From NCBI RefSeq assembly GCF_002754475.1, contig NZ_PEFL01000001.1:1674001-1738000 (forward strand): a stretch of 64,000 nucleotides of DNA. The letters run 5' to 3'. This DNA is from Comamonas sp. 26. GTDB taxonomy: Bacteria; Pseudomonadota; Gammaproteobacteria; Burkholderiales; Burkholderiaceae_C. Made by a program: the position numbers and the translations under genes. Every line of letters starts with the position of its first letter. Position 1 is the first letter of the stretch. Positions 26,773-35,820 of the stretch are shown here, piece by piece. Under the pieces are notes generated by a model. It worked only from the letters and a program-made list of their open reading frames with translations, was not told the DNA's origin and did not search any database.

Positions 26773-27483
26773 TCAGGAGGTTGGGTGCGTGGACGATATA
26801 TCGCCTTCGCTCGTCGCCAGCTTTTGCTTGAGCAGATAGCCCACGCCGCGCAGCGTCATGATGGTCGCGTCGCTGGGCTCCAATTTTTTGCGCAGGCGGT
26901 GCACATACAGCTCCAGCGCGTCTTCGCTGGCGTCCTCGTCCATGCCGTAGACGGCATCCAGCAGCTTGGTTTTGGAGACCGCGCTACCATGCGCCAGCAT
27001 CAGCGCTTCCAGAACGCCGCGCTCGCGCGGGGGCAGGGCCAGCTCTTCGCCCTGCACGGCAAACAAGCGCGTGCGCAAATCCAGTTGCAGATTGCCGCAG
27101 CGCACCAGGTTCTCGCGCCCGGGCCTCTGGCGCCGTGCAATGGCCTGCATGCGCGCCAGCAGCTCGCGCACTTCCACGGGTTTGACGAGGTAGTCGTCGG
27201 CGCCGATTTCCAGGCAGATCACCTTCTGGTCCAGCGAATCCGAGGCCGTGAGCACGATGACGGGCAGGGCGTCGCCACGCTCACGCAGGCGCCGTAGCAG
27301 TGCCTTGCCGCTGAGCTGGGGCAGATTCAAATCCAGCAGCAGCAGGTCATAGTGCGACTGCTGCAGCAACTGATCGGCAGCGTCGCCACGCTCGGCCAGG
27401 TCCACCACAAAACTGTGGGCACGCAGCAATTCGGCCAGGGACTGGGCCAGCTCATGGTTGTCTTCGACCAAAAGAATCTTCAT
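26773..27483 (-). CDS. Response regulator, OmpR/TctD type
   Basis: A 236-residue regulator starting MKILLVEDNHELAQS behind a GGGGG ribosome site; upstream in-frame codons are not needed. The receiver has the DN acidic pair, the phospho-Asp in LLLLDLNLPQ and the conserved Lys in ADDYLVKPVE. The OmpR winged helix ends with the usual VYGMDEDASEDALELYVHRL and RGVGYLL. Partner of the downstream kinase. Probably acts on the divergent promoter region 27484-27688. Confidence 0.94.
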   Translation of the reverse strand: MKILLVEDNHELAQSLAELLRAHSFVVDLAERGDAADQLLQQSHYDLLLLDLNLPQLSGKALLRRLRERGDALPVIVLTASDSLDQKVICLEIGADDYLVKPVEVRELLARMQAIARRQRPGRENLVRCGNLQLDLRTRLFAVQGEELALPPRERGVLEALMLAHGSAVSKTKLLDAVYGMDEDASEDALELYVHRLRKKLEPSDATIMTLRGVGYLLKQKLATSEGDISSTHPTS

Positions 27484-27688
27484 AAGCCCCCAGCGTAAAG
27501 CCTGGGCACAGCGCGGCGCCATGGTGGAAAAGCGTCCTCGGGATAACCCCTAAAAATATTGCAGTGCAGCGAAAGCGGACCGAAAGCGCATGTTTTTTAC
27601 AGTGGACGCATCGAAGACGAGAAGGCCCTGCGCAAGCGGTGCCTGTCACCTCGTCGATCAGATGCCACCACTTTCAGGAGACAGAACC

Positions 27689-28717
27689 ATGACTTTGAAT
27701 GCTTGCTCCCGCCGCAGCATATTGGCCTCGGCGGTATCGGCCGCCGCGCTTTCCCTGTGCGCCGGCTTGCCCGCTGCCCATGCCGCCGACAGTGACACGG
27801 TCACCATCATGGTGGGCGGCATCAACAAGATCATTTACTTGCCGGCCAAGCTGACCGAGGCCCTGGGCTACTTCAAGGACGAAGGCCTGAAGGTGGAGCT
27901 GCAGTCCCAGCCCGCCGGCGTGGACGCGGAGAATCAACTGATCGCCGGTGCCGTGCAAGGCGTAGTGGGCTTTTATGACCACACCATCGATCTGCAAGCC
28001 AAGGGCAAGGAGATCGAAGCCATTGCCGTATTTGGCAAAGTGCCCGGCGAGGTGGAGCTGGTCTCGGCCAAGGCCGCTCCGACCTTCAAGACCATGGCCG
28101 ACGCCAAGGGCAAGACTCTGGGCGTGACGGGTCTGGGTTCATCCACCGAGTTTCTGACCCGCTATCTGGCCGACCGGGCCGGTGTGGCTTCCAAAGACTA
28201 CTCGCTGTTGCCTGTGGGAGCGGGCAGCTCCTTTATCGCGGGCATGAAGCAAGACCGCATTCAGGCTGGCATGACGACCGAGCCCACAGTCTCGCAGATG
28301 CTCAAGACCGGCGAAGCCAAGGTGCTGGTGGACTTGCGGGCGGAAGAAGGCACGCGCGCTGCGCTGGGCGGTCTCTACCCCGCTGCCAGCCTCTATGTGC
28401 GCAATGAATGGGCGGCTTCGCACAAGGATCAGGCCACCAAATTGGCCCACGCCTTTGCCAAGACCATGGCCTATATCCAGACCCATAGCGCCGAGCAGAT
28501 TGCCGAGCTAGTGCCCAAGGATTACTACGGTGCCGACAAGCCCTTGTATGTGGAAGCGCTCAAGGCCTCGCTGCCCATGTTCACCAAGGACGGTGCCATG
28601 CCTGCTGGCGGACCGGAGACCGTGCTCAAGGTGCTCTCTGCCTATAAGCCCCAGGTCAAGAGCGCACACATCGACCTGGGCAAGACCTATAGCAATGCCT
28701 ACCTGACGGGCAAATGA
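27689..28717 (+). CDS. ABC transporter substrate-binding protein, SsuA/NMT1-like
   Basis: A 342-residue periplasmic protein. The ATG at 27689 has AGGAG nine bases upstream and begins a twin-arginine-like signal (SRRSILASAVSAAAL ... AAHA). The mature part opens IMVGGINKIIYLPAKLTEAL and fits the SsuA/ThiY/NMT1 fold that binds sulfonates, taurine, nitrate or thiamine precursors. Tat-type signals are common in this group. First gene of a three-gene operon with an ATPase and a permease, divergent from a TctDE-like system. The ligand is not readable. Confidence 0.9.
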   Translation: MTLNACSRRSILASAVSAAALSLCAGLPAAHAADSDTVTIMVGGINKIIYLPAKLTEALGYFKDEGLKVELQSQPAGVDAENQLIAGAVQGVVGFYDHTIDLQAKGKEIEAIAVFGKVPGEVELVSAKAAPTFKTMADAKGKTLGVTGLGSSTEFLTRYLADRAGVASKDYSLLPVGAGSSFIAGMKQDRIQAGMTTEPTVSQMLKTGEAKVLVDLRAEEGTRAALGGLYPAASLYVRNEWAASHKDQATKLAHAFAKTMAYIQTHSAEQIAELVPKDYYGADKPLYVEALKASLPMFTKDGAMPAGGPETVLKVLSAYKPQVKSAHIDLGKTYSNAYLTGK

Positions 28718-28778
28718 ATTCTGACCCCAATCATGCCTGGGCCGCCGCATATGCGGACCGGGTGCAAGGAGTGCATCC

Positions 28779-29630
28779 ATGTCTTTATCCGTGAACACCG
28801 CAGGCATTGAGCAGAAATTCATGCCAAATCAGGCTTTGGCGAATGCTGCATCAGCGCAAGCTGCTATTGAGTTTGATGATGTCTCGCTGCGCTTTATCTC
28901 GCCAGACGGCACGGCGACGCTGGCGCTGCGTAACTTTTCCATGAGCGTGGCTAGGGGCGAGTTCATTGCCATCGTTGGCCCTACAGGCAGTGGCAAATCG
29001 ACCACGCTGAATCTGGTCACCGGCCTGCTGCAAGCCACCGTGGGCCAGGTGCGAGTGATGGGAAAGCCCGTGGACGGCATTGATCCGCGCATCGGCTTTG
29101 TGTTCCAGGCCGATGCAGTCTTTCCCTGGAAATCGGTGCGCGACAATGTGGCCGCCGGCCCCATCTTTCGTGGTACACCCAAGGCCCAGGCAATGACGCT
29201 GGCCGATGAATGGATTCACCGCGTAGGCCTGGCCAACTTTGGCAACCACTACCCGCACCAGCTCTCGGGTGGTATGCGCAAACGGGTGGCTCTGGCCCAG
29301 ACCTTCATCAACAAGCCCGAAATTTTGCTCATGGACGAGCCGTTCTCGGCTCTGGACATGCAGACCCGCACGCTGATGCAGGACGAGCTGCTGCGCCTAT
29401 GGTCGGGCACCGGTGGCTCGGTGGTGTTTGTGACCCACGACCTGGAAGAAGCCATTGCCCTGGCCGACCGCGTGTTCGTGCTCACGGCCCGGCCGGCCAC
29501 ACTCAAGCGTGTCTACGACATCGACCTGCCGCGCCCCCGGGTGATGAGCCAGGTGCGCTATGACCCGCACTTTATCGACCTGTCCAAGCGCATATGGGAT
29601 GACTTGCGCGAAGAGGTTGTGATTCAGTAA
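28779..29630 (+). CDS. ABC transporter ATP-binding protein, SsuB/TauB-like
   Basis: A 283-residue ATPase with Walker A GPTGSGKSTTL, Q-loop VFQADAVFPWKSV, signature LSGGMRKRVALAQ and Walker B ILLMDEPFSALD. The PW after the Q-loop is typical of the nitrate/sulfonate/taurine group. AAGGAG lies upstream of the ATG. The N-terminal ~25 residues are extra relative to SsuB. Confidence 0.93.
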   Translation: MSLSVNTAGIEQKFMPNQALANAASAQAAIEFDDVSLRFISPDGTATLALRNFSMSVARGEFIAIVGPTGSGKSTTLNLVTGLLQATVGQVRVMGKPVDGIDPRIGFVFQADAVFPWKSVRDNVAAGPIFRGTPKAQAMTLADEWIHRVGLANFGNHYPHQLSGGMRKRVALAQTFINKPEILLMDEPFSALDMQTRTLMQDELLRLWSGTGGSVVFVTHDLEEAIALADRVFVLTARPATLKRVYDIDLPRPRVMSQVRYDPHFIDLSKRIWDDLREEVVIQ

Positions 29631-29678
29631 CGGCGCCCTAGTCAGCACCGCGCGTCATTCGATATTCAGGAGAACACC

Positions 29679-30581
29679 ATGTCTGCAATGGTTTTGAACA
29701 CCACGCCGGAAAAGTCTCCGGCACTGGACGCCGCCCTGGCCGTGCCCAACGCGGTCAGCGATGCCGCATTGGCCCAGGAATCCACCGTGGCCCAGGCCGC
29801 GCTCAAGCGGCGCAAGTCCCTGATCATTGCCCTGCGGCTGGCAGTGCTGGTCATCGTGCTGGGCGGTTGGGAGCTGTCGGCGCGCATGAAGTGGATTGAC
29901 CCGTTTTTCTATTCCATGCCCAGCATGATCTGGAACCAGATTGTGGAGTGGCTGCGCGACGGAACCTCCCAGGGCCCGCTGTGGCAGCAGGTGCTGGTCA
30001 CGCTCGAAGAAACGGTGATCGGCTTCTTGATCGGTGCCGTGGCCGGCGTGATCTGCGGCATCGTACTGGGCCGCAACAAGCTGCTGTCTGATGTGTTCAG
30101 CATCTATATCCAGATCGCCAACTCCATTCCCCGCGTGGTGCTGGGTTCGGTGTTCGTGATTGCGCTGGGTCTGGGCATGGCATCCAAGGTGGCGCTGGCC
30201 GTGGTCATGGTGTTCTTTGTGGTGTTTGCCAACGCCTTCCAGGGCGTGCGGGAAGCCGACAAATACATGATTGCCAATGCCCAGATTTTGGGAGCCTCGC
30301 CACGCCAGGTGACGATGTCGGTGGTGATTCCTTCGGCCATGTCCTGGATTCTGGCCAGTCTGCATGTGAGCTTTGGCTTTGCGCTGGTTGGTGCCGTGGT
30401 GGGCGAGTTTCTGGGCGCCAAAGAGGGCATTGGCCTGCTGATTTCCACGGCACAGGGCGCATTCAACGCCAGCGGCGTGTTCGCCGCCATGATCGTGCTG
30501 GCAGTCGTGGCCCTGGCAGCCGACTTCTTGCTGACCCGGCTTGAAAAACGCCTGCTCAAGTGGCGGCCCGCAGCGTTTTGA
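29679..30581 (+). CDS. ABC transporter permease, SsuC/TauC-like
   Basis: A 300-residue inner-membrane protein with six predicted helices after a ~45-residue cytoplasmic lead. The EAA loop reads EADKYMIANAQILGASPRQV, and the end GLLISTAQGAFNASGVFAAM matches SsuC/TauC. AGGAG lies upstream of the ATG. A terminator follows at 30609, closing the operon. Confidence 0.93.
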   Translation: MSAMVLNTTPEKSPALDAALAVPNAVSDAALAQESTVAQAALKRRKSLIIALRLAVLVIVLGGWELSARMKWIDPFFYSMPSMIWNQIVEWLRDGTSQGPLWQQVLVTLEETVIGFLIGAVAGVICGIVLGRNKLLSDVFSIYIQIANSIPRVVLGSVFVIALGLGMASKVALAVVMVFFVVFANAFQGVREADKYMIANAQILGASPRQVTMSVVIPSAMSWILASLHVSFGFALVGAVVGEFLGAKEGIGLLISTAQGAFNASGVFAAMIVLAVVALAADFLLTRLEKRLLKWRPAAF

Positions 30582-30608
30582 TTCGCTGCGTCCATCTCTC
30601 TTCCTTTG

Positions 30609-30632
30609 GCCATCGCTTGCGGTGGCTTTTTT
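30609..30632 (+). terminator. Terminator of SsuABC-like operon
   Basis: Stem GCCATCGC with GCGGTGGC (one G-T pair), two-base gap, then six T. Confidence 0.85.
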
Positions 30633-30690
30633 GCAGAGTCTTTTAAATGGATAGCTGGCTGCGCATGCCAGAAAATCGCAGCAAGGGAAT

Positions 30691-31641
30691 TTAGCTTGAG
30701 GTTTCCAGTGCTGGTGCGCGGTACACCAACACCTTCAGGCTGCACTCTTCGTTCACGTCGGCAAACACGGGCGGGTTTGCCAGACGCTCCACAAACTTCA
30801 GCTCGGGCGCGATTTCGGTCATCTGCTCGCGCAGGAAGGCGGTTCCTAGCTCGGGGGCGTTCAGGCACAACAGCACATGCCCTTCGGGTGCCAGCAGATC
30901 GGGCAGGCGGCGCATCAGGCGGGCGTAGTCCTTGGTGGCGATAAAGCTGCCTTTTTGGTAGCTGGGTGGGTCCACCACAATCAGGTCATACAGGCCGCCA
31001 CGGGTGATCTTGCCCCAACTGCTGAAGATGTCATGCGCCGCAAAGCTGGCTCCAGCCTTGACGCCGTTGATCTGGTGGTTGTGCTGGCCGGTGGCCAGCG
31101 CGGTCTTGCTCATGTCCATATTGAGCACCTGACCGGCACCGGCCAGTTTGGCGACGACGGAGAAAGCGCAGGTGTAGGCAAACAGGTTAAGCACCTTCAT
31201 GCGCTCTGGCTGGGTGTGGGCCAGCACCTGCTGGCGCACCCATTCGCGGCCAGCGGCCATGTCGAGGAACAGGCCGTGGTTTTGTCCGCGCGAGATATGG
31301 ATGAGGTATTTGGCGCCGTTTTCGGTCACCACATGTGGCTCGGGCAGCTCGCCGCTCATGACACGTGTTTCGACCCTGCCGCCGCTTTCGCGGGTCTGGA
31401 AGGCCCAGATCAGCGGCTGGTCTGCAGGGGCAATTTGCTGCCAGCGCTGCTCAAGTGCCTGACCAATGACGGCCAGTTGTGCCTCATCCATGGGTGCAAA
31501 GCTGGTCAGCACTATGACGGGCGGGAACGCATCCAGAGAGATTTGTTCGCAGCCCGGATAAAGCCCGCCCCGACCGTGAAAGATGCGCTGGGCATCGGTG
31601 CAATAGGGCATCTGGGCAATGGCGGCTAGCAGGGCTTGCAT
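30691..31641 (-). CDS. Class I SAM-dependent (rRNA-type) methyltransferase
   Basis: A 316-residue methyltransferase. The SAM-binding motif is VLNLFAYTCAFSVVAKLAG, and the catalytic-type motif is VVDPPSYQKGSF. This combination resembles RlmI/RlmK-like 23S rRNA cytosine or guanine methyltransferases without their PUA domain. Upstream is IWAFQTRESGGRVETRVM. The target base cannot be told from sequence. The ribosome site is weak. Converges with the SsuABC-like operon across a terminator. Confidence 0.85.
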   Translation of the reverse strand: MQALLAAIAQMPYCTDAQRIFHGRGGLYPGCEQISLDAFPPVIVLTSFAPMDEAQLAVIGQALEQRWQQIAPADQPLIWAFQTRESGGRVETRVMSGELPEPHVVTENGAKYLIHISRGQNHGLFLDMAAGREWVRQQVLAHTQPERMKVLNLFAYTCAFSVVAKLAGAGQVLNMDMSKTALATGQHNHQINGVKAGASFAAHDIFSSWGKITRGGLYDLIVVDPPSYQKGSFIATKDYARLMRRLPDLLAPEGHVLLCLNAPELGTAFLREQMTEIAPELKFVERLANPPVFADVNEECSLKVLVYRAPALETSS

Positions 31642-31819
31642 GGAATAAGACTTGGCGTATTGATCACTAAAGGGCGCCAGTGTATGCAGTTCAGCGCGCC
31701 TGGGCGTGTTGCTGAGTCATTCCTGTTGCTCAATCCAGACTCGCCAAAGCTCAATGACGTTGGAAGTACGCCGCAGCGTTACCAGGCAACTGCCCATCGA
31801 GTCCCTTCTTGAAGGCGAG

Positions 31820-31957
31820 TTGCTCGCGCATGGAACTGCCCCACTGGCTTCCTGCAAAAAGCCTCAGCGTGTGGTTTATGTGCAGGAAGTGGCCAAGACG
31901 GCGGCAGGCAAGTTCAACCGCCGGGTGATGAGAGAGCGGCTCAAGCAGGCTCAGTGA
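31820..31957 (+). pseudogene. Remnant of an AMP-dependent acyl-CoA synthetase (C-terminus only)
   Basis: About 45 codons read LLAHGTAPLASCKKPQ, then RVVYVQEVAKTAAGKFNRRV. This matches the last segment of acyl-CoA/acyl-AMP synthetases, where Lys of T-x-x-G-K is the adenylation-step catalytic Lys. The rest of the enzyme (~500 residues) is absent: upstream is only ~180 bp of unrelated sequence before the divergent methyltransferase gene. It is therefore a decayed or deleted gene end. A short open frame from 31706 runs into it without a ribosome site. Confidence 0.65.
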
Positions 31958-32262
31958 TAAACACGCCGCACATCAAAAAAGCAGCTTTCAGTGCCACCAA
32001 TACCTTGCAGACCGGCTTCTGCGGCGGCACGGGCGGCTTTCATCCAGCGGCCAAACATAAGTTTGGCTTCTTCGCTGATTTCATCGGGTGGTGTGTCCTC
32101 CAGCCCTTGAACCAGAGAAAGCGCCTCGTTGACCTGATCTTCCCCCCCGAGCTGGCGTGTCAGTACGCGGGCGTAGCGAGCTTCGGCTTGTTGGCGCTTG
32201 TCTTCGGGCAGTTCTGGGTAGTCGCAGAGGGAGACGGTGAAGTGGGCTTCTTGCATGTCCAT
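31951..32262 (-). CDS. Conserved-type small cytoplasmic protein, unknown function
   Basis: A 103-residue acidic protein without signal or membrane segment, predicted mostly helical (PEDKRQQAEARYARVLTRQL, then EEAKLMFGRWMKAARAAAEA). I do not recognise the family. Its 3' end overlaps the acyl-CoA synthetase remnant by seven bases on the other strand. An ATG two codons further in is an alternative start. Coding is likely because the codon usage and amino-acid make-up are like those of its neighbours. Confidence 0.6.
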   Translation of the reverse strand: MDMQEAHFTVSLCDYPELPEDKRQQAEARYARVLTRQLGGEDQVNEALSLVQGLEDTPPDEISEEAKLMFGRWMKAARAAAEAGLQGIGGTESCFFDVRRVYH

Positions 32263-32386
32263 ATATCCACAGTGTTTAGGCTGTTTAAATATACAGCAAA
32301 CAACTGTTTTTGTATCCAGTGACTATAAAATTTTTGCACTGCTGCCAGTGGGTGATGGTCAATGCGCACCGCGTAGACTGGTCTGC

Positions 32387-33127
32387 ATGGATCAAGTCGC
32401 TCCCTTGCCTTTCTTTGCCCATGCCTTGTTTGTCACGCGTATTGGCGTGTGCGGTATGGCCTGGAATGCTCACGCTATTACGGCAGTGCAATTGCCGGAA
32501 GCGAGCTGCGCCGAAACACGCGAGCGCATGCTGCTGGGCCTGCACAAACGCCATGCGCTGCAGCCTGAGCGCGGGCCAGCGTCTTATGGCGCGCTCACAT
32601 CCCCATCAGAGGTGCCGATGTTTGCGTTGCAGGCCATGTCGGGTGTGCAGCGCTTGCTGGCAGGAACAAACGCCGTGCTTGAGAGGGACTGGGTTGATGT
32701 GTCCGCTGAAGATGCCTCTGTGGGTGTCTTGGGTGATATGCGCGATGTGTACCAGCCTTGCGCGGCAGATCTGGCTCAGGCCAATGGCCTCACGGCCTTG
32801 CCTGCACTGGAGCAGATTGCGCTTGATGAATTCGCAGTGCCTGAGTTTCATTCGCGGGTCTATGCCTTTACGCGTGCGCTTAAGCCGGGGCAGACCGCCA
32901 CTTATGGTGAGGTGGCCACGGCTTTGGGCGCTCCTGGCGCTGCGCGGGCCGTGGGGCAGGCGCTGGGGGCCAATCCGTTTGCGCCGATTGTTCCCTGCCA
33001 TCGCGTGCTGGCGGCGGGTGGCAAGCCCGGAGGCTTTTCAGGCGGGCAGGGGGCCTTGACCAAGCTGCGCATGCTGGAGATTGAAGGCGGTGCCTGGGGC
33101 GGCACGCTGTCCTTGTTTGCGGATTGA
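32387..33127 (+). CDS. ogt: Methylated-DNA-[protein]-cysteine S-methyltransferase
   Basis: A suicide repair protein that moves alkyl groups from O6-alkylguanine to its own Cys. The C-terminal domain is complete: RALKPGQTATYGEVATALG, then AVGQALGANPFAPIVPCHRV with active Cys204, and GGFSGGQGALTKLRMLEIEG. I start at the ATG at 32387 (MDQVAPLPFFAHALF); the frame is open 50 codons upstream but that part looks random. The N-terminal half is longer than usual (246 against ~170 residues), with an insertion around residues 80-130. No AlkA or Ada-type regulator domain is attached. Confidence 0.88.
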   Translation: MDQVAPLPFFAHALFVTRIGVCGMAWNAHAITAVQLPEASCAETRERMLLGLHKRHALQPERGPASYGALTSPSEVPMFALQAMSGVQRLLAGTNAVLERDWVDVSAEDASVGVLGDMRDVYQPCAADLAQANGLTALPALEQIALDEFAVPEFHSRVYAFTRALKPGQTATYGEVATALGAPGAARAVGQALGANPFAPIVPCHRVLAAGGKPGGFSGGQGALTKLRMLEIEGGAWGGTLSLFAD

Positions 33128-33270
33128 GCAGCGTGTTGCCACCTGCGGGACAGCACCGACACGCAGGTGACAAGTGCGCGCTTTTGCCGCCCGCACAATC
33201 CATTCAGCCACCCATGCAGCCATAGAGCGCATTGGTCTTAGTTTTTGATTCTTGATAACAAGCAGGAGAC

Positions 33271-34068
33271 ATGGCAATGACACGTACGGTGCAGCAACTT
33301 TTTGACCTCTCGGGCAAGACCGCTCTGGTGACCGGTGGCTCGCGCGGGCTGGGTTTGCAGATGGCGCATGCGCTGGGTGAGGCGGGGGCCAAGGTCCTGC
33401 TGACTTCGCGCAAGGCGAATGACTTGCAGGAGGCCGCTGCCGAACTCAAGGCCGCAGGCATCGAGGCGGACTGGATTGCCGCCGACTGCGCCGACGAGGC
33501 CGATATTGATCGACTGGCCAAAGAGGCAGTGCAGCGCCTGGGTCATGTAGACATTCTGATTAACAACGCGGGTGCCAGCTGGGGCTCGCCTGCGGAAGAC
33601 CACCCGACAGCGGCCTGGGACAAGGTGATGAACCTGAACGTGCGCGGCTACTTTTTGCTGAGCCAGCGGATTGCCCGCCTGTCCATGCTGGAGCGCAAGA
33701 GCGGCCGTATCATCAATCTGGCGTCGATAGCCGGGCTGGGCGGCAACCCCACGGGCATGAAGACGATTGCCTACAACACCTCCAAGGGGGCGGTGATCAA
33801 TTTCACGCGTGCGCTGGCGGGCGAGTGGGGCGAGCATGGCATCACCGTGAACGCGATCTGCCCCGGTTTCTTCAAGACCAAGATGGCAGCCATCTTGATT
33901 GAGACGTTGGGCGAGGACGAGATGAAGTCCCATGCCCCACTGCGCCGTCTGGGCGACGACGAAGATCTGAAGGGCCTGACCCTGCTGTACGCCAGTGACG
34001 CGGGCAAGCACATCACCGGTCAGTGGATGGCGGTGGATGGCGGCGTGAGCGCGCTGGTAGGCGGCTGA
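33271..34068 (+). CDS. SDR family oxidoreductase
   Basis: A 265-residue classical short-chain dehydrogenase. The cofactor motif is TGGSRGLG, followed by NNAG. The active site is S (INLASIAG) with YNTSK, and the fold ends ITGQWMAVDGG. The Arg after the glycine motif and the SRK at the end of beta2 suggest NADP(H). An AGGAGAC site precedes the ATG. It is 131 bp before a PaaI-type thioesterase gene and upstream of an oxidoreductase and a second SDR gene, a grouping usual in acyl or alcohol metabolism. Substrate unknown. Confidence 0.92.
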   Translation: MAMTRTVQQLFDLSGKTALVTGGSRGLGLQMAHALGEAGAKVLLTSRKANDLQEAAAELKAAGIEADWIAADCADEADIDRLAKEAVQRLGHVDILINNAGASWGSPAEDHPTAAWDKVMNLNVRGYFLLSQRIARLSMLERKSGRIINLASIAGLGGNPTGMKTIAYNTSKGAVINFTRALAGEWGEHGITVNAICPGFFKTKMAAILIETLGEDEMKSHAPLRRLGDDEDLKGLTLLYASDAGKHITGQWMAVDGGVSALVGG

Positions 34069-34199
34069 GATTGAGGAAAGGTGAAGCCGTATTTTTGCGC
34101 CGCGTTGCCTTTTACCCAAGTCTGGCGCGCTTACATTCACGGCTTTGCTGCCGCCTGCTGTAGTGCTTGCGGTGCTTCACTTTCCTGAAAGGTCTTGCG

Positions 34200-34634
34200 G
34201 TGTTGTCATTTGGTCCTGATATTCCTTTTGTGCATGAGCTGGGTTTTGTCCTTATCAAGGCGGAAAACGGCGAGTCTGAGCTGCAGTACACACCGCGCCC
34301 CGAGCATCTGAACTCCTTCGGCGTCACGCATGGCGGCGCGTCGATGACTCTGCTGGATGTGACCATGGCCGTGGCCGCGCGCAGCGTGGATTTTGAGCAG
34401 GGCATTGTCACCATCGAGATGAAGACTTCCTTCATGCAGGCCGCTAACGGCCCGCTGGTAGGCAAGGGCGTGATGCTGCACCGCACGGGCACCATGGCTT
34501 TTACCGAAGGCCGTATTTACGACGCGCAAGGCCGACTTTGCGTGCATGCCACGGGCACCTTCAAATACATGAAGCGCAAGCCCAAGGTGGATGGCGATGT
34601 GAATGGCGAATTGCGTCCGCTGGCCACGGATTGA
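34200..34634 (+). CDS. PaaI-type hotdog thioesterase
   Basis: A 144-residue hotdog protein likely to hydrolyse acyl-CoA. The core motif is HLNSFGVTHGGASMTLLDVT, where the Asn/His/Gly-Gly and Asp fit the PaaI group. The GTG at 34200 is chosen because AAAGG lies seven bases upstream; the frame is also open from a TTG at 34167. Follows the SDR gene in the same direction. Confidence 0.88.
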   Translation: MLSFGPDIPFVHELGFVLIKAENGESELQYTPRPEHLNSFGVTHGGASMTLLDVTMAVAARSVDFEQGIVTIEMKTSFMQAANGPLVGKGVMLHRTGTMAFTEGRIYDAQGRLCVHATGTFKYMKRKPKVDGDVNGELRPLATD

Positions 34635-34642
34635 GTGCAGGT

Positions 34643-34746
34643 ATATCGCTCCTGTTTCAGGAGCTGGTAGCGCTGTCTCTATATGGGCTTGATATGAATT
34701 GAGCTGTAAGTGCCTTATGAATCAGGCGCTGGCAGCTATCAAAATT
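34643..34746. repeat. Intergenic repeat family B, copy 3
   Basis: A diverged, longer copy ending GGCGCTGGCAGCTATCAAAA. Its left end is degenerate (GGAGCTGGTAGCGCTG). It sits between the thioesterase and the oxidoreductase genes. Confidence 0.5.
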
Positions 34747-34780
34747 GAATTTCAACGTAAGTTCACACAGGAGACAGGTC

Positions 34781-35797
34781 ATGACGGTCAATCAGCAAAT
34801 CCTTCTGGATAACCGCCCTCAGGGCGAAGCGGTGGAGAGCAATTTCAAGCTGGTGCAATCGCCGCTGCCCACAGTAGGCGAGGGTGAGGTGCTGGTGCGC
34901 CACCACTATCTGAGCCTGGACCCCTATATGCGTGGCCGCATGAATGACTCCAAGAGCTATGCCCAGCCCCAGCCGCTGGGTGAAGTCATGCAGGGCGGCA
35001 CGGTGGGCGAGATTGTGGAAAGCCGCCACCCCAAGTTTCAGGTGGGCGACAAGGTGGTGGGCATGGGCGGCTGGCAGGAGTATTCGGTGGTCAACCCCAG
35101 CGTGCCCGGTGCGCTGCGCAAGGTCGATACCACCCATGTGCCGCTGTCCTACTACCTGGGCGCTGTGGGCATGCCCGGCGTGACGGCTTGGTATGGTCTG
35201 GTCAAGATCATCAATCCCAAGGCCGGTGAAACCGTTGTCGTCAGCGCCGCCACTGGTGCCGTGGGCAGTGCCTTTGCAGCGCTGGCCAAGGCGCGTGGCT
35301 GCCGCGTGGTGGGTATTGCGGGCGGGGCTGAGAAATGCCGCTATGCCGTGGAAGAGCTGGGCTTTGACGCCTGCATCGATTACCGCGAGCACCCTGACAC
35401 CAAGACCATGGCCAAGGCATTGAAGGACGCCTGCCCGAACGGTATCGACGGCTATTTTGAAAACGTGGGCGGCTACATCTTCGATGCCGTGCTGCTGCGC
35501 ACCAATGCCTTTGCGCGCGTGGCCCTGTGCGGAATGATTGCGGGCTACGACGGCCAGCCTTTGCCCATGGCCAATCCTGCACTGCTGCTGGTGAACCGCA
35601 TCAAGCTTGAAGGCTTTATCGTCAGCGAGCACATGGAAGTCTGGGCCGAAGCGCTGACCGAGCTGGGTGGTCTGGTTGCCGCCGGCAAGCTCAAGCCGCG
35701 CGAGACGATTGCCCAGGGTCTGGCAGCTGCACCCGCCGCATTTCTGGGCCTGCTCAAGGGCAAGAACTTTGGCAAGCAGCTGGTGAAGTTGGTTTAA
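34781..35797 (+). CDS. NADP-dependent oxidoreductase, CurA/leukotriene B4 reductase type
   Basis: A 338-residue zinc-free medium-chain reductase that reduces activated double bonds with NADPH. Typical are SLDPYMRGRM near residue 50, the nucleotide motif VVSAATGAVGSAFAALAK, and GYFENVGG. AGGAG lies upstream of the ATG at 34781; the 12 codons before it lie in the repeat. In the gene set with two SDRs and a thioesterase. Its stop runs directly into a family A repeat. Confidence 0.92.
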   Translation: MTVNQQILLDNRPQGEAVESNFKLVQSPLPTVGEGEVLVRHHYLSLDPYMRGRMNDSKSYAQPQPLGEVMQGGTVGEIVESRHPKFQVGDKVVGMGGWQEYSVVNPSVPGALRKVDTTHVPLSYYLGAVGMPGVTAWYGLVKIINPKAGETVVVSAATGAVGSAFAALAKARGCRVVGIAGGAEKCRYAVEELGFDACIDYREHPDTKTMAKALKDACPNGIDGYFENVGGYIFDAVLLRTNAFARVALCGMIAGYDGQPLPMANPALLLVNRIKLEGFIVSEHMEVWAEALTELGGLVAAGKLKPRETIAQGLAAAPAAFLGLLKGKNFGKQLVKLV

Positions 35798-35820
35798 CCC
35801 CCTGAGGCTGGAAAAGATTA

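Noticed and set aside
28745..28757. Palindrome CCGCATATGCGG between the binding-protein and ATPase genes
   Set aside because: Short, within an operon, and no second copy; chance is likely.
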